Positions 8,741-16,287 of a stretch of DNA of 38,469 nt are shown one piece after another. Every line of letters starts with the position of its first letter. Positions within the stretch are counted from its first letter, which is position 1. This DNA comes from JBCCGE01 sp039029455. Its GTDB lineage: Bacteria > Pseudomonadota > Gammaproteobacteria > Arenicellales > Poriferihabitantaceae. The position numbers and the translations under genes were made by a program. The notes below the pieces were generated by a model that was not told where the DNA came from, did not search any database, and saw nothing but the letters and a program-made list of their open reading frames with translations. The DNA lies in contig JBCCGE010000027.1 in assembly GCA_039029455.1 (NCBI GenBank), positions 1 to 38,469 of the forward strand, read 5' to 3'.

Positions 8741-10297
8741 TCAATCCGTGACTGAAGACCCTGAAATACAATGGCGTGACAGGTAAACCAGCAACAGGAC
8801 AGGCAGTCCCAGCACAAAGGTAAACACAAAAAACCACTGATACCCCATCGCGTCAACGATCTGACCGGAGTAGCCACCGAGAACCTTTGGCAGTAGTGTC
8901 ATCAGGGAGGTAAAGAGTGCAAACTGAACCGCTGTAAACCGCACATTTGTCAGTGCGGACAGAAAAGCAACAAACGCTGCGCTGGCAAGGCCCGCCGCAA
9001 GATTGTCCAGACCCACAACAACGTACATCCAGCCAAGCGAGTATCCGATATTGGCCAGCAGGTAAAACAGCAGATTGGTGACACAGGCCAGCACTGCACC
9101 CGCAAACAGCAGCGGCATGACGCCAAACACCAGTGACAGCGCACCGCCCAGAAACCCACCCAGAATAGACATCAGCAGCCCAAATGTTTTCACAGCGGTG
9201 GCAATTTCATTTTTGCTGTAACCGAGGTCCTGATAGAACACGTTCGACACCACACCGAGAACAATATCCGATACCCGATAAAGACCGATGAGCAACAGCA
9301 ATACAATTGCTGTGCGTCCATAACGCGAGAAGAATTCCGACACAGGCAGCACGTAGCTGGTCTGTACGACATGACGTTTAACCAGACCGATGCTCACCAG
9401 TGCGACACTAACACCCGCCGCCAGTCCAAGAGCGATTGCAAGTCTCACAAACTCTGCAAGTACGCTGGCAAGGCCTTTGTTGCCCATAGATTCGGCCAAC
9501 GCTGTTTTTGTTGTCGCTGCAATATCGGACGTAAAGACATAACTGCCGATAAACACCGCGACGCCTGTAACAAACAACATGCACAGTTCCACCTGATCGT
9601 GCACAGAACCCGAATCCGAAGCCCGCTGTCCGGTATCGGGTTCAGGAACCAGCAGCGTGGTCACCACTCCGATCAGCATGCACGCAACCATTGAAAGGTA
9701 CGCAAATCGCCAGGCTGCAAATTGATAGTTGCCAACGTCAGTACCGTGCCAGCTGGCAAGATAGAGAACCCCCGCTCCTGCAGCAAGCATGCCAACACGG
9801 TATCCAGCAATATAACTGGCCGACATCATCGCCTGCCATTGCTGCTCTGCAGATTCGATGCGAAACGCATCGATGACAATATCCTGAGTCGCTGAGGAGA
9901 ACCCGAGCATGACCGCGAATACAGCCATCCATGTCAGAGCGTTCCCGGATTCAGCGGGATCACAAAACGCCATCAACCCGATACTCAGCATAACGGCAAA
10001 CTGCGAGACCAGTATCCAGCTGCGCCGGCGACCCAGCTTTTCCGTGAGCACTGGCACCGGCAATCGATCGACGAGTGGTGCCCAGATAAACTTGAATGAA
10101 TAGCCCAGAGCTGCCCAGCTGAACATGGTTACCGTCGACTTCTGTAACCCCGCCTCCCGCAGCCATAGCGAGAGCGAAGAAAAAATAAGCATAATCGGCA
10201 ACCCTGCGGAGAAGCCGAGTGCCAGCATCATAATGACTTTAGGATTCCTGAGTGAACTCAGGATTTGCGATGCACTGGATAGGTTTTGCTGTACCAT
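8741..10297 (-). CDS. ampG: AmpG-type muropeptide permease (MFS)
   Basis: This 518-residue major facilitator transporter is expected to import anhydro-muropeptides released during cell wall turnover. Family features are SAGLPIMLIFSSLSLWLREAG at the first helix, WAALGYSFKFIWAPLVDRL, LGRRRSWI in the cytoplasmic loop and SATQDIVIDAFRIE. About 12-14 helices are visible. I place the start at the ATG at 10297; an in-frame upstream ATG at 10393 would add a Cys/His-rich leader running into the pyrE control region. The length is close to that of other long AmpG proteins. It is divergent from pyrE. Confidence 0.9.
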   Translation of the reverse strand: MVQQNLSSASQILSSLRNPKVIMMLALGFSAGLPIMLIFSSLSLWLREAGLQKSTVTMFSWAALGYSFKFIWAPLVDRLPVPVLTEKLGRRRSWILVSQFAVMLSIGLMAFCDPAESGNALTWMAVFAVMLGFSSATQDIVIDAFRIESAEQQWQAMMSASYIAGYRVGMLAAGAGVLYLASWHGTDVGNYQFAAWRFAYLSMVACMLIGVVTTLLVPEPDTGQRASDSGSVHDQVELCMLFVTGVAVFIGSYVFTSDIAATTKTALAESMGNKGLASVLAEFVRLAIALGLAAGVSVALVSIGLVKRHVVQTSYVLPVSEFFSRYGRTAIVLLLLIGLYRVSDIVLGVVSNVFYQDLGYSKNEIATAVKTFGLLMSILGGFLGGALSLVFGVMPLLFAGAVLACVTNLLFYLLANIGYSLGWMYVVVGLDNLAAGLASAAFVAFLSALTNVRFTAVQFALFTSLMTLLPKVLGGYSGQIVDAMGYQWFFVFTFVLGLPVLLLVYLSRHCISGSSVTD

Positions 10298-10340
10298 CCC
10301 CCCGATACTAATCCATTGCCGACGACACATGTGGTGCTTT

Positions 10341-10367
10341 CCGATGTCACAATTGTGGTGACATCGG
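10341..10367. promoter_or_regulatory. Perfect 10-bp inverted repeat upstream of pyrE
   Basis: The arms CCGATGTCAC and GTGACATCGG are exact reverse complements separated by 7 bases. The repeat ends 28 bases before the pyrE ATG and lies 44 bases upstream of the ampG start. No T tract follows on either strand, so it is not a simple terminator. It could be a protein operator or a leader hairpin controlling pyrE. Confidence 0.6.
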
Positions 10368-10395
10368 CGCAATATCCCGGTCACAGAGTACAACG

Positions 10396-11043
10396 ATGAA
10401 ATCGTACAAACTTGATTTTCTGCATCTTTGCATCGACGCCGGAATTTTGCGTTTCGGCGAGTTCACACTGAAATCGGGACGCATCAGTCCCTATTTTTTT
10501 AATGCAGGGATGTTTAATACAGGCGGGTTACTGCAGGCCGCTGCAAATGCCTACGCAGATTTAATAGCCGATTCAATTAATGATTCTCTGTTGCTGTACG
10601 GGCCGGCCTACAAGGGTATTCCGCTCGCCGCAGCAACAGCCCTGCAATTGCAGGCACGACACGATCGATCCGTGCCATACACGTTCAACCGCAAAGAAGC
10701 CAAAGACCATGGTGAAGGCGGTAACCTTGTCGGTGCTGAACTTCGTGGCAACGTCGTGATCATTGACGATGTCATCACGGCGGGCACATCCGTCAACGAA
10801 TCTGTGGATATTATTCGCGGCTCTGGAGCCACACTCAACAGCATTGTGATTGCTCTGGATCGACAGGAAAAGGCCCCTGATTCGGATGTGTCAGCGGTGC
10901 AAAGGGTGCAGGATACGCTGGGCGTTCCGGTCTATTCCATACTTAGTCTGGCTGAACTGATTGAGCACGCGTCTGATTCCGAGTTGCTTGCGCCCCACGC
11001 GGCACAAATGACTGCGTATCGCGATGCGTACGGCGTAACGTGA
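10396..11043 (+). CDS. pyrE: Orotate phosphoribosyltransferase
   Basis: This 215-residue enzyme converts orotate and PRPP to orotidine 5'-phosphate in pyrimidine synthesis. It shows YFFNAGMFNTGG near the N-terminus, the LLYGPAYKGIPLA substrate segment, the flexible loop FNRKEAKDHGEGG and the PRPP-binding motif VVIIDDVITAGTS. The length equals that of the usual gammaproteobacterial enzyme (about 213). It is not preceded by rph, unlike the E. coli locus, but by the divergent ampG and a perfect dyad. Confidence 0.97.
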   Translation: MKSYKLDFLHLCIDAGILRFGEFTLKSGRISPYFFNAGMFNTGGLLQAAANAYADLIADSINDSLLLYGPAYKGIPLAAATALQLQARHDRSVPYTFNRKEAKDHGEGGNLVGAELRGNVVIIDDVITAGTSVNESVDIIRGSGATLNSIVIALDRQEKAPDSDVSAVQRVQDTLGVPVYSILSLAELIEHASDSELLAPHAAQMTAYRDAYGVT

Positions 11044-11152
11044 CAGAAACAACAAGACACGTGGACACAACACCGAAGCGGTTGGTCACACTGTAGATCA
11101 GGGTTTTAAAGCACTACCCGCAGCGATACTGCCTCAATTCAGACGAAGCCGA

Positions 11153-12157
11153 TCAAAGATTCTGCTCGAGATACTTTTTTGCGTCTTCGTAGTTGTTGTC
11201 CGCAGCAGACTGAATCCAGTAGAGGCCAAGAGCCGGATTGACATCTGAGCTCTCGTTCATATGGTAAAGACCGATGCGAAACTGCGCTTTCGGACTGCCC
11301 GACTCCGCTGCAACTTTATACCAGTCAATCGCTTCTTCAAGATTCTGATCGACACCAAGGCCCTGTTCGAGCAGCGTGGCGACGTCGTACTGAGACTCAG
11401 GATGACCGTCCTCTGCCAGCGGCTGCAGGTATCGATAAGCCTGATTGTGGCTACCCCTCTCCATGGCCTTCTGGGCGAGTTTGTACATACCCATCTCTTC
11501 AATCAGCGGTATTCCGCGGTTGCCGCCGCGCTTGGCAATTTTGGAGATGTTTTCGGTCAGCACCGTGTACATCGGTTGATACAGGTCGCGTAAAAATACC
11601 AGTGCCTCACGGCTGCCTGAGCGTATCGCTTTGCGAAACCACTGCATTGCGCTGGCCTGATCCTTTTTGATGCCCTTTCCACTCCAGAGCATGGATGCAA
11701 GGTTGTATTGTGCAGAGGGATGCCCCTGCACCGCCGCTTTTTCCCACCAGAGTTTGGCTTTTCCGGGACTGTACTCGGTTCCTCGCTCTGTGTAGTAGGC
11801 CAGTCCCAGATTAAACTGAGCCGAAGGATGCCCCATCCTGGCGGCCTTCTTGTAAAGGCCAACGCCCCGACTGACGTCCTGCTCAACGCCCATGCCACGA
11901 ACATACAGCACACCGAGACCGAACTGCGCTTCAGCGTCCGACTTAAGCGATGAATCGGACCATATTTTGGCAGCCGATTTGAAATCCTCACTGCTATAGG
12001 CTTTCAGGCCGGCGTTGTAGTCTGATGAAATTGCGGAAAATGGCAGCAGAAGTCCGAAAAGCCCACACAGAGTATGACGGAGTCCATTCTTTTGCTTTTG
12101 TGATGATGCTGATCTGACGTCAGCGTTAGATTTACATGTTACGCACTGATTCTTCAT
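11153..12157 (-). CDS. Secreted Sel1/TPR-like repeat protein
   Basis: This 334-residue protein has a hydrophobic signal segment (LCGLFGLLLPFSAISS, about residues 30-45) preceded by an unusually long polar N-region, so a later start is possible. The mature part consists of Sel1-like repeats of about 36 residues, visible as AQFGLGVLYVRGMGV, AQFNLGLAYYTERG, AQYNLASMLWSGKGI, SQYDVATLLEQGLGV and AQFRIGLYHMNE. A non-repeat helical stretch of about 60 residues interrupts the array in the middle. Sel1 proteins act as periplasmic or envelope protein-protein scaffolds. No partner can be named from the neighbourhood, and the gene appears monocistronic. Confidence 0.88.
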   Translation of the reverse strand: MKNQCVTCKSNADVRSASSQKQKNGLRHTLCGLFGLLLPFSAISSDYNAGLKAYSSEDFKSAAKIWSDSSLKSDAEAQFGLGVLYVRGMGVEQDVSRGVGLYKKAARMGHPSAQFNLGLAYYTERGTEYSPGKAKLWWEKAAVQGHPSAQYNLASMLWSGKGIKKDQASAMQWFRKAIRSGSREALVFLRDLYQPMYTVLTENISKIAKRGGNRGIPLIEEMGMYKLAQKAMERGSHNQAYRYLQPLAEDGHPESQYDVATLLEQGLGVDQNLEEAIDWYKVAAESGSPKAQFRIGLYHMNESSDVNPALGLYWIQSAADNNYEDAKKYLEQNL

Positions 12158-12553
12158 TGTCTTTAGTGGCTCTCTCTATTCCACTGCCAATAATGTTGCG
12201 GCGAGTTCCGGGGACGAAACACTCTCGATGCTCCGTTGACCCACCTGGCCGCTGCACATCGCCACACTACTATCCACTCACAATAGTAAGTGTGGTCGCG
12301 AATAATCGTAACGATCTCTAAAACGGGTCCTGATGTAATTTTTGCGATCGACAACTGACTCTACAGACCCGATCCGCTTCATCCGTGGCTCCCCATTCAA
12401 TTGATGTATACGACAGCCGGTATTATCGTACCTTTTGTCCAAATATTCCAACCGTTCATACGTCAATTTGTGAAAATCTACAGCGAATATTTCGAAGCAT
12501 GGTAAAGATTTGTGCACATTCACACAATCCGCATTTGATACGTTGCAATTGTG
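12158..12553. other. Intergenic region between glnB and the Sel1 gene
   Basis: These 396 bases lie downstream of glnB and upstream of the Sel1 gene, both on the minus strand. No open frame here has recognisable protein character. The clearest structure is the dyad at 12262-12295 listed separately. The region presumably holds the Sel1 promoter, but I cannot pick a convincing -10/-35 pair. Confidence 0.6.
12262..12295. promoter_or_regulatory. 12-bp imperfect inverted repeat
   Basis: The arm CCACACTACTAT pairs with ATAGTAAGTGTGG across a 9-base loop, with a single unpaired A in the right arm. It sits 105-138 bases upstream of the Sel1 start. It has no trailing T tract on either strand, so a terminator role is unlikely. 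An operator or a 5' leader hairpin are the alternatives. Confidence 0.5.
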
Positions 12554-12892
12554 CTAAAGCGCCTCGTCGTTCATTTCTCCGGTCCGAATTCGAATCGCTT
12601 TTTCAAGGTCGTAAACGAAAATCTTGCCATCCCCGAGCTTTCCGGTCTGGGTTGCGGACACGATCGCGTCCACAATCTCATCAGCTCCATCCGCTGCAGC
12701 CGCCACTTCGAGCTTGACCTTGGGTACAAAGTCAACGACATATTCCGCGCCGCGATACAACTCAGTGTGTCCTTTCTGTCGTCCGAAGCCTTTGACTTCA
12801 GTGACCGTCATTCCCTGCACACCGATCTCGGAGAGCGCATCTCTGACATCGTCGAGCTTGAATGGCTTAATAATGGCGGTAATCAGTTTCAT
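12554..12892 (-). CDS. glnB: Nitrogen regulatory protein P-II
   Basis: This 112-residue trimeric signal protein senses 2-oxoglutarate, ATP/ADP and (through uridylylation) glutamine. The T-loop sequence includes tyrosine 51 (LYRGAEY), the site uridylylated by GlnD. The P-II signature KGFGRQKGHTELYRG and the C-terminal GDGKIFVYDLEKAIRIRTGE are intact. The length is exactly canonical. No amtB gene lies next to it, which favours GlnB over GlnK, though sequence alone cannot separate these well. Confidence 0.95.
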   Translation of the reverse strand: MKLITAIIKPFKLDDVRDALSEIGVQGMTVTEVKGFGRQKGHTELYRGAEYVVDFVPKVKLEVAAAADGADEIVDAIVSATQTGKLGDGKIFVYDLEKAIRIRTGEMNDEAL

Positions 12893-13323
12893 CGAATGTC
12901 TTCTTTGTTCGGTTAATTTGATGCACGTTTCTATGCGCAGCTGCGAACACGGATAGCAGCAACTGTCAGATTGACGCCGCGCAGCTCAACGAAACAACAA
13001 ATGTGCGCCGCCACCAGCGGATGGCCCGAGACACATCCGGCACCAGCGCGTTTCGCTTACATGGGATTCTAGCGACCGGTTACAAGTCACGACAAGGGCC
13101 CCGAATCACACTTCCAACCGAATGTAGGCAATTCAGTTCTGAGCACAGAATTGTTAATGAAGTAGTAAAAGCATCGCGAAACTATGCACTATACATCCGA
13201 ACATGAGAATTTAAATAATAATTATTCTCATTTACGCTTGACAAGAAATATCGATAGGCAGAAACTCCGTCGGCGTTCACGAAGCTTTGACAAATAGTTG
13301 TTCCCAAGACGTGAGGTTTTCAA
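12893..13323. other. Intergenic region upstream of glnB and of the small TTG-start gene
   Basis: These 431 bases separate two divergent genes. I see no supported gene. The notable element is the AT-rich Fur-like dyad at 13204-13230. TTGACA hexamers occur at 13238 and 13287, but neither has a good -10 element at the right spacing. Confidence 0.6.
13204..13230. promoter_or_regulatory. Fur-like dyad upstream of the small gene at 13324
   Basis: TGAGAAT and ATTCTCA form exact outer arms over 27 bases. Inside lies a perfect 6-1-6 repeat, AATAAT-A-ATTATT (13214-13226), which differs from the Fur half-site pair GATAAT-n-ATTATC only at the outermost base of each half. A TTGACA hexamer lies 7 bases after the dyad. 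By established Fur-box rules this is a plausible but not strong site. Confidence 0.5.
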
Positions 13324-13566
13324 TTGTCTGAGAGAAAGCAGCACACCAGTGTCGACGTGATGAACAAAATTGCAGAACTCTACTGCGATTTAATCGATCA
13401 CGACGGCTTTGGTGATCTTCACTTGCAAATGCGGATTTTGAAGAGAGGCCAGAAAGAAATCATCATTCAGTGTGGCAAAGAGTACAGGTATGTCGTTACA
13501 CCTGATTCCGGGCAAACCAGCGCCCCCACTCTCCTCAAAGCACTGGCATTAAACGGCCAGACATAA
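13324..13566 (+). CDS. Small protein of unknown function, TTG start
   Basis: This 80-residue protein matches no family I recognise. It is polar and probably cytoplasmic, with a helix (MNKIAELYCDLIDH), then an alternating, strand-like stretch (LHLQMRILKRG, KEIIIQCGKEYRYVVTP). The TTG start is supported by a GTGAGG ribosome binding site at 13311-13316, 7 bases upstream. An internal ATG at 13360 is the alternative, giving 68 residues. A Fur-like dyad upstream suggests iron-responsive expression. It ends about 200 bases before the filament locus. Confidence 0.65.
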   Translation: MSERKQHTSVDVMNKIAELYCDLIDHDGFGDLHLQMRILKRGQKEIIIQCGKEYRYVVTPDSGQTSAPTLLKALALNGQT

Positions 13567-13692
13567 TTTATCACCCGATGCTCAGCGAACGAGTGCTTGT
13601 TTGCCGCGCGGGTCCGTAAATCCGGCTTCAATGAGACAACTGACCGGATTTAGCACAACTTTAGGATGCTCCTGTGGGTGGAGGTCTAAAGA

Positions 13693-13711
13693 CGACTTAC
13701 CTGTTAAGTCG
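13693..13711 (+). other. Hairpin before the first prepilin gene
   Basis: CGACTTA and TAAGTCG form a 7-bp stem with a 5-base loop, followed by ATTTTT. It may be a weak terminator for the small gene upstream, or a hairpin in the 5' leader of the prepilin message 50 bases before its ATG. Confidence 0.45.
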
Positions 13712-13761
13712 ATTTTTAAACCGGAGTTCATCTCCAATTCAATTTTTACAGGAATTTCCTT

Positions 13762-14751
13762 ATGAATACTCTTAACTTCCCTAAAGCCAAACAAGGTGGT
13801 TTCACCCTGCTTGAGCTGCTGGTCGTTGTCGCCATTCTGGCTGCAATCGCCGGCACCGCCACCATCGCACTGCGCGACACGGATGCTCGAGCATCTGCCG
13901 CTGCGCACGTTGCCATGATGGACGAGCTCAACAAAGGTGTTCGCACCTTCCGCGTTCTGCGCAGAAACCAGCTGCCGAACAATTTCGATTCACTGCTTGA
14001 GACCGATGCAGCCATTGGCGCAGACGCTGACGCCAATGCAACCGCTGTGTCCGGTGGTACAACTGCAATCGTTTCAACCTCCGCGATCGATGACATTGGA
14101 TTCATCACCATCAGCGATGCCGACGTCAAAGCGAATCTGGCCGATGCCGGCATGTCCCAGTTCCAGTACGTCAGTACCGATGGGGACTTAGCTGGAGACA
14201 CTGCAAACCCTGATGGCGCCGGTTCCTGCAGCGATGCCGTCGATTTGATTGCGAACGTCAACAACGCGGTTGTGGCTGGCAACCTGTTTCTTTCGCCAGG
14301 CGCCAACGGTTGCGGAATGCCGGTTTCAATCGACAACGGTAATGCCGGTGAAGACATTGAGGTTGCAATCTGGACTGGTGGCTACGAGCGCGTAATTGGC
14401 GAGGACGGTGTTCCTTTTGACGCTACACCATTTGTCGGTGCTGGCGGTGCGATCACAGGCGGTGGCGTCGATGGCGCTCCAACTCTGATGGCTGTTGGTG
14501 CGGGCCCAAGCTCAAACCTTTTCAACGCCAATGAATTGGGCGGCCTGACCACGGTTCCGATTTACCGTCACGTTGGTGTTCTCGACTACAACCGCATGAT
14601 CCTCTTGTTTGACATCGGCGCTTGGGATGCTGCAAACCAGACTGCAGTTCCTGGCACTCAGAATATTCATCTGGTTGCCGTGGTTGATGGCGCAGGCGAT
14701 ACCAAAGAAGAAGAACTCGGTGAGTGGGACGGTACTCGTAACACGATCTAA
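13762..14751 (+). CDS. Large type IV prepilin/pseudopilin (candidate main subunit)
   Basis: This 329-residue protein has a class III prepilin leader: 13 polar residues ending in GG, then FTLLELLVVVAILAA with glutamate at mature position 5. Cleavage by a PilD-type peptidase after the last glycine is expected. The hydrophobic N-terminal helix is followed by a large, acidic, Gly/Asn/Asp-rich globular domain with a likely disulfide pair (GSCSDA and NGCGMP). Ordinary major pilins have about 140-200 residues, so this one is large. It has a good ribosome binding site (CAGGA, 8 bases) and its own strong terminator directly downstream, which together suggest high, separate expression. It is paralogous to the next prepilin (shared TIALR after the helix). 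Confidence 0.9.
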   Translation: MNTLNFPKAKQGGFTLLELLVVVAILAAIAGTATIALRDTDARASAAAHVAMMDELNKGVRTFRVLRRNQLPNNFDSLLETDAAIGADADANATAVSGGTTAIVSTSAIDDIGFITISDADVKANLADAGMSQFQYVSTDGDLAGDTANPDGAGSCSDAVDLIANVNNAVVAGNLFLSPGANGCGMPVSIDNGNAGEDIEVAIWTGGYERVIGEDGVPFDATPFVGAGGAITGGGVDGAPTLMAVGAGPSSNLFNANELGGLTTVPIYRHVGVLDYNRMILLFDIGAWDAANQTAVPGTQNIHLVAVVDGAGDTKEEELGEWDGTRNTI

Positions 14752-14817
14752 GAATCCGCACATAAAGAGATCGCATAAATTTATTGTTTAAATTTCAATG
14801 CGACATCAGGCTTGATT

Positions 14818-14849
14818 GGGTTCCGGCAATACTGCCGGAACCCTTTTTT
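14818..14849 (+). terminator. Rho-independent terminator after the first prepilin gene
   Basis: An 11-bp perfect stem (GGGTTCCGGCA with TGCCGGAACCC) and a 4-base loop are followed by six T residues and a second T run. It begins 66 bases after the prepilin stop codon and separates this gene from the rest of the filament locus. Confidence 0.93.
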
Positions 14850-14872
14850 GGTTTTTTGATGCGGCACTTTGC

Positions 14873-14899
14873 TATGCACCTCATTGAGTTGAGTGCATA
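14873..14899. promoter_or_regulatory. Dyad between terminator and second prepilin gene
   Basis: TATGCA-C-CTCA pairs with TGAG-TGCATA around a 6-base centre, with one unpaired C. It lies 24 bases after the terminator T run and 45 bases before the ATG at 14945, where a promoter for the long downstream gene run would be expected. It could be an operator for that promoter or a leader hairpin. Confidence 0.5.
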
Positions 14900-14944
14900 A
14901 CAAATTGTCGATTTAAGCTCGACTTGACTGGCACCCATTATTCC

Positions 14945-15763
14945 ATGACCCATGTGAACCGAAACTGCGGATATACCCTGCTTGAGCTAATCGTTGTCGT
15001 TGCAATACTGGCTGCGGTGGCCGGAATAGGTACGATCGCGCTGCGCAATGTCGATCAGGAAAAAGCTGTGGACGTCGCCCGTATCGAAATGCGGGAAATA
15101 GCTACCGCAATCCGTCAGTTCAAACAGGATACCGGGTATTTCCCCGGTCAGGGTCCTTTTGCGTTGTACGATGACGACGGCGACGGTACGGCAGATGTGG
15201 ATTGTGCACTGTGTATCGCAACCGGCTGCGCCGGCGTTGGTGCGGTGGATCCCGCAACAGCTGACTCGCAAGCGTGGTTTGAGTCCCCCCTAAACCTGAC
15301 ACTGCTGTTCGCCGAACCAACGCTGTGTGCGAATCACCCGCAGGCCAACGTGCTGGCAAGCACCGGCTTCAACAACACCGGACGTGGCTGGAACGGTCCC
15401 TATATAACTAAAGCCGAAGGCTACGCTGACCTGGAGACGGATCCTGACCGGGAGGATGGAAGCGGCGCGTTGACAACGGATGGTGCGACTCCGTTTGCGC
15501 TGATCGATATACCAGCGCTGGCCGATCCGTTCGATATCAACGGCGATGACAATGACTATCAATGGGCTGCGACTGCGGGCGGTGCTGCTGAACTTGGGCT
15601 CGGTCTGCCCTACATGCTGTTTGTGCGATCTATAGATGGTCGCGATATCGCACGACTGGTGTCCGTTGGCGCTGACGGCGATTACGGCGGAGTCGTCGGA
15701 ACGGCAAACGTCGATGATTGGTGCGCGCCCAATGATGATGATGACTTGATTATCTGCCTTTAG
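14945..15763 (+). CDS. GspG-like prepilin/pseudopilin 2
   Basis: This 272-residue prepilin has a 9-residue leader (MTHVNRNCG) followed by YTLLELIVVVAILAA, with tyrosine instead of phenylalanine at mature position 1 and Glu5 intact. I prefer the ATG at 14945 to the in-frame TTG at 14924. The globular domain has a Ca-loop-like cluster (DDDGDGTADVD) next to a Cys pair, then WNGPYI, a DPFD turn and a C-terminal LVSVGADGDYGG that resembles the GspG ending. These features favour a T2SS-type pseudopilin fold over a classical pilin. It opens the long unidirectional gene run. Confidence 0.88.
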   Translation: MTHVNRNCGYTLLELIVVVAILAAVAGIGTIALRNVDQEKAVDVARIEMREIATAIRQFKQDTGYFPGQGPFALYDDDGDGTADVDCALCIATGCAGVGAVDPATADSQAWFESPLNLTLLFAEPTLCANHPQANVLASTGFNNTGRGWNGPYITKAEGYADLETDPDREDGSGALTTDGATPFALIDIPALADPFDINGDDNDYQWAATAGGAAELGLGLPYMLFVRSIDGRDIARLVSVGADGDYGGVVGTANVDDWCAPNDDDDLIICL

Positions 15764-16252
15764 GTGCGTTCGATGATTGGTATGACTGACAAGGCAAACA
15801 GGGGTAGGCGAATTATTTGGATCGCGTGTTTTCTCACGCTAATGCCCCTGGTCGCGTTCGCCGGCGTTTCAGACCAACCATATAAACCGATTAATCTGGC
15901 GGAATTTGTGGCCAACAATCGCCCGCACAAGGAAGGCACGAAATCCGTGGTGCCGCCAACCAACATCCGTTTCATTGGAAAGGTCATGCAAATTCCACAA
16001 GCGCGGGAATTTAAATACGTCTATCGTGCTCTGGCGATCATGGAAGTTATGCCACCGCCGGAGATCACCCACCAGATGTTTATTGCGGACGAAAACGAGA
16101 ACGTTATCTCGGTGTATGTCGAAAAGTCGACCGCTGAAATATTTATTCAGCACCTGAAAGCCGGGGACGCAAAAGAGTTTACCGGCTACCACCTTTACAA
16201 CTACAAGCGCGGACCTGCAATTGTCGTTGACGGAATCTACGACGGTTCGTGA
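15764..16252 (+). CDS. Unknown secreted protein within the prepilin cluster
   Basis: This 162-residue protein starts at a GTG immediately after the preceding stop; ATG codons at 15773 and 15782 are alternatives. A signal peptide is clear (WIACFLTLMPLVAFAG). The mature part of about 125 residues has alternating hydrophobic residues suggesting a beta-rich fold (NIRFIGKVMQI, YVYRALAIMEVM, NVISVYVEK, GPAIVVDGIY). It has no lipobox and no prepilin motif. I recognise no family. Its position between two prepilin genes suggests a periplasmic accessory of the filament system. Confidence 0.8.
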   Translation: MRSMIGMTDKANRGRRIIWIACFLTLMPLVAFAGVSDQPYKPINLAEFVANNRPHKEGTKSVVPPTNIRFIGKVMQIPQAREFKYVYRALAIMEVMPPPEITHQMFIADENENVISVYVEKSTAEIFIQHLKAGDAKEFTGYHLYNYKRGPAIVVDGIYDGS

Positions 16253-16287
16253 ATTACATTTATCTCCCCTTTGTCACTAAAGATCAG

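Noticed and set aside
12278..12523. 81-codon minus-strand frame between glnB and the Sel1 gene
   Set aside because: No ribosome binding site, no recognisable features, and it overlaps the dyad at 12262-12295; chance cannot be excluded.
13003..13206. 67-codon plus-strand frame before the Fur-like dyad
   Set aside because: Composition is Arg-rich and irregular, with no ribosome binding site or family resemblance.
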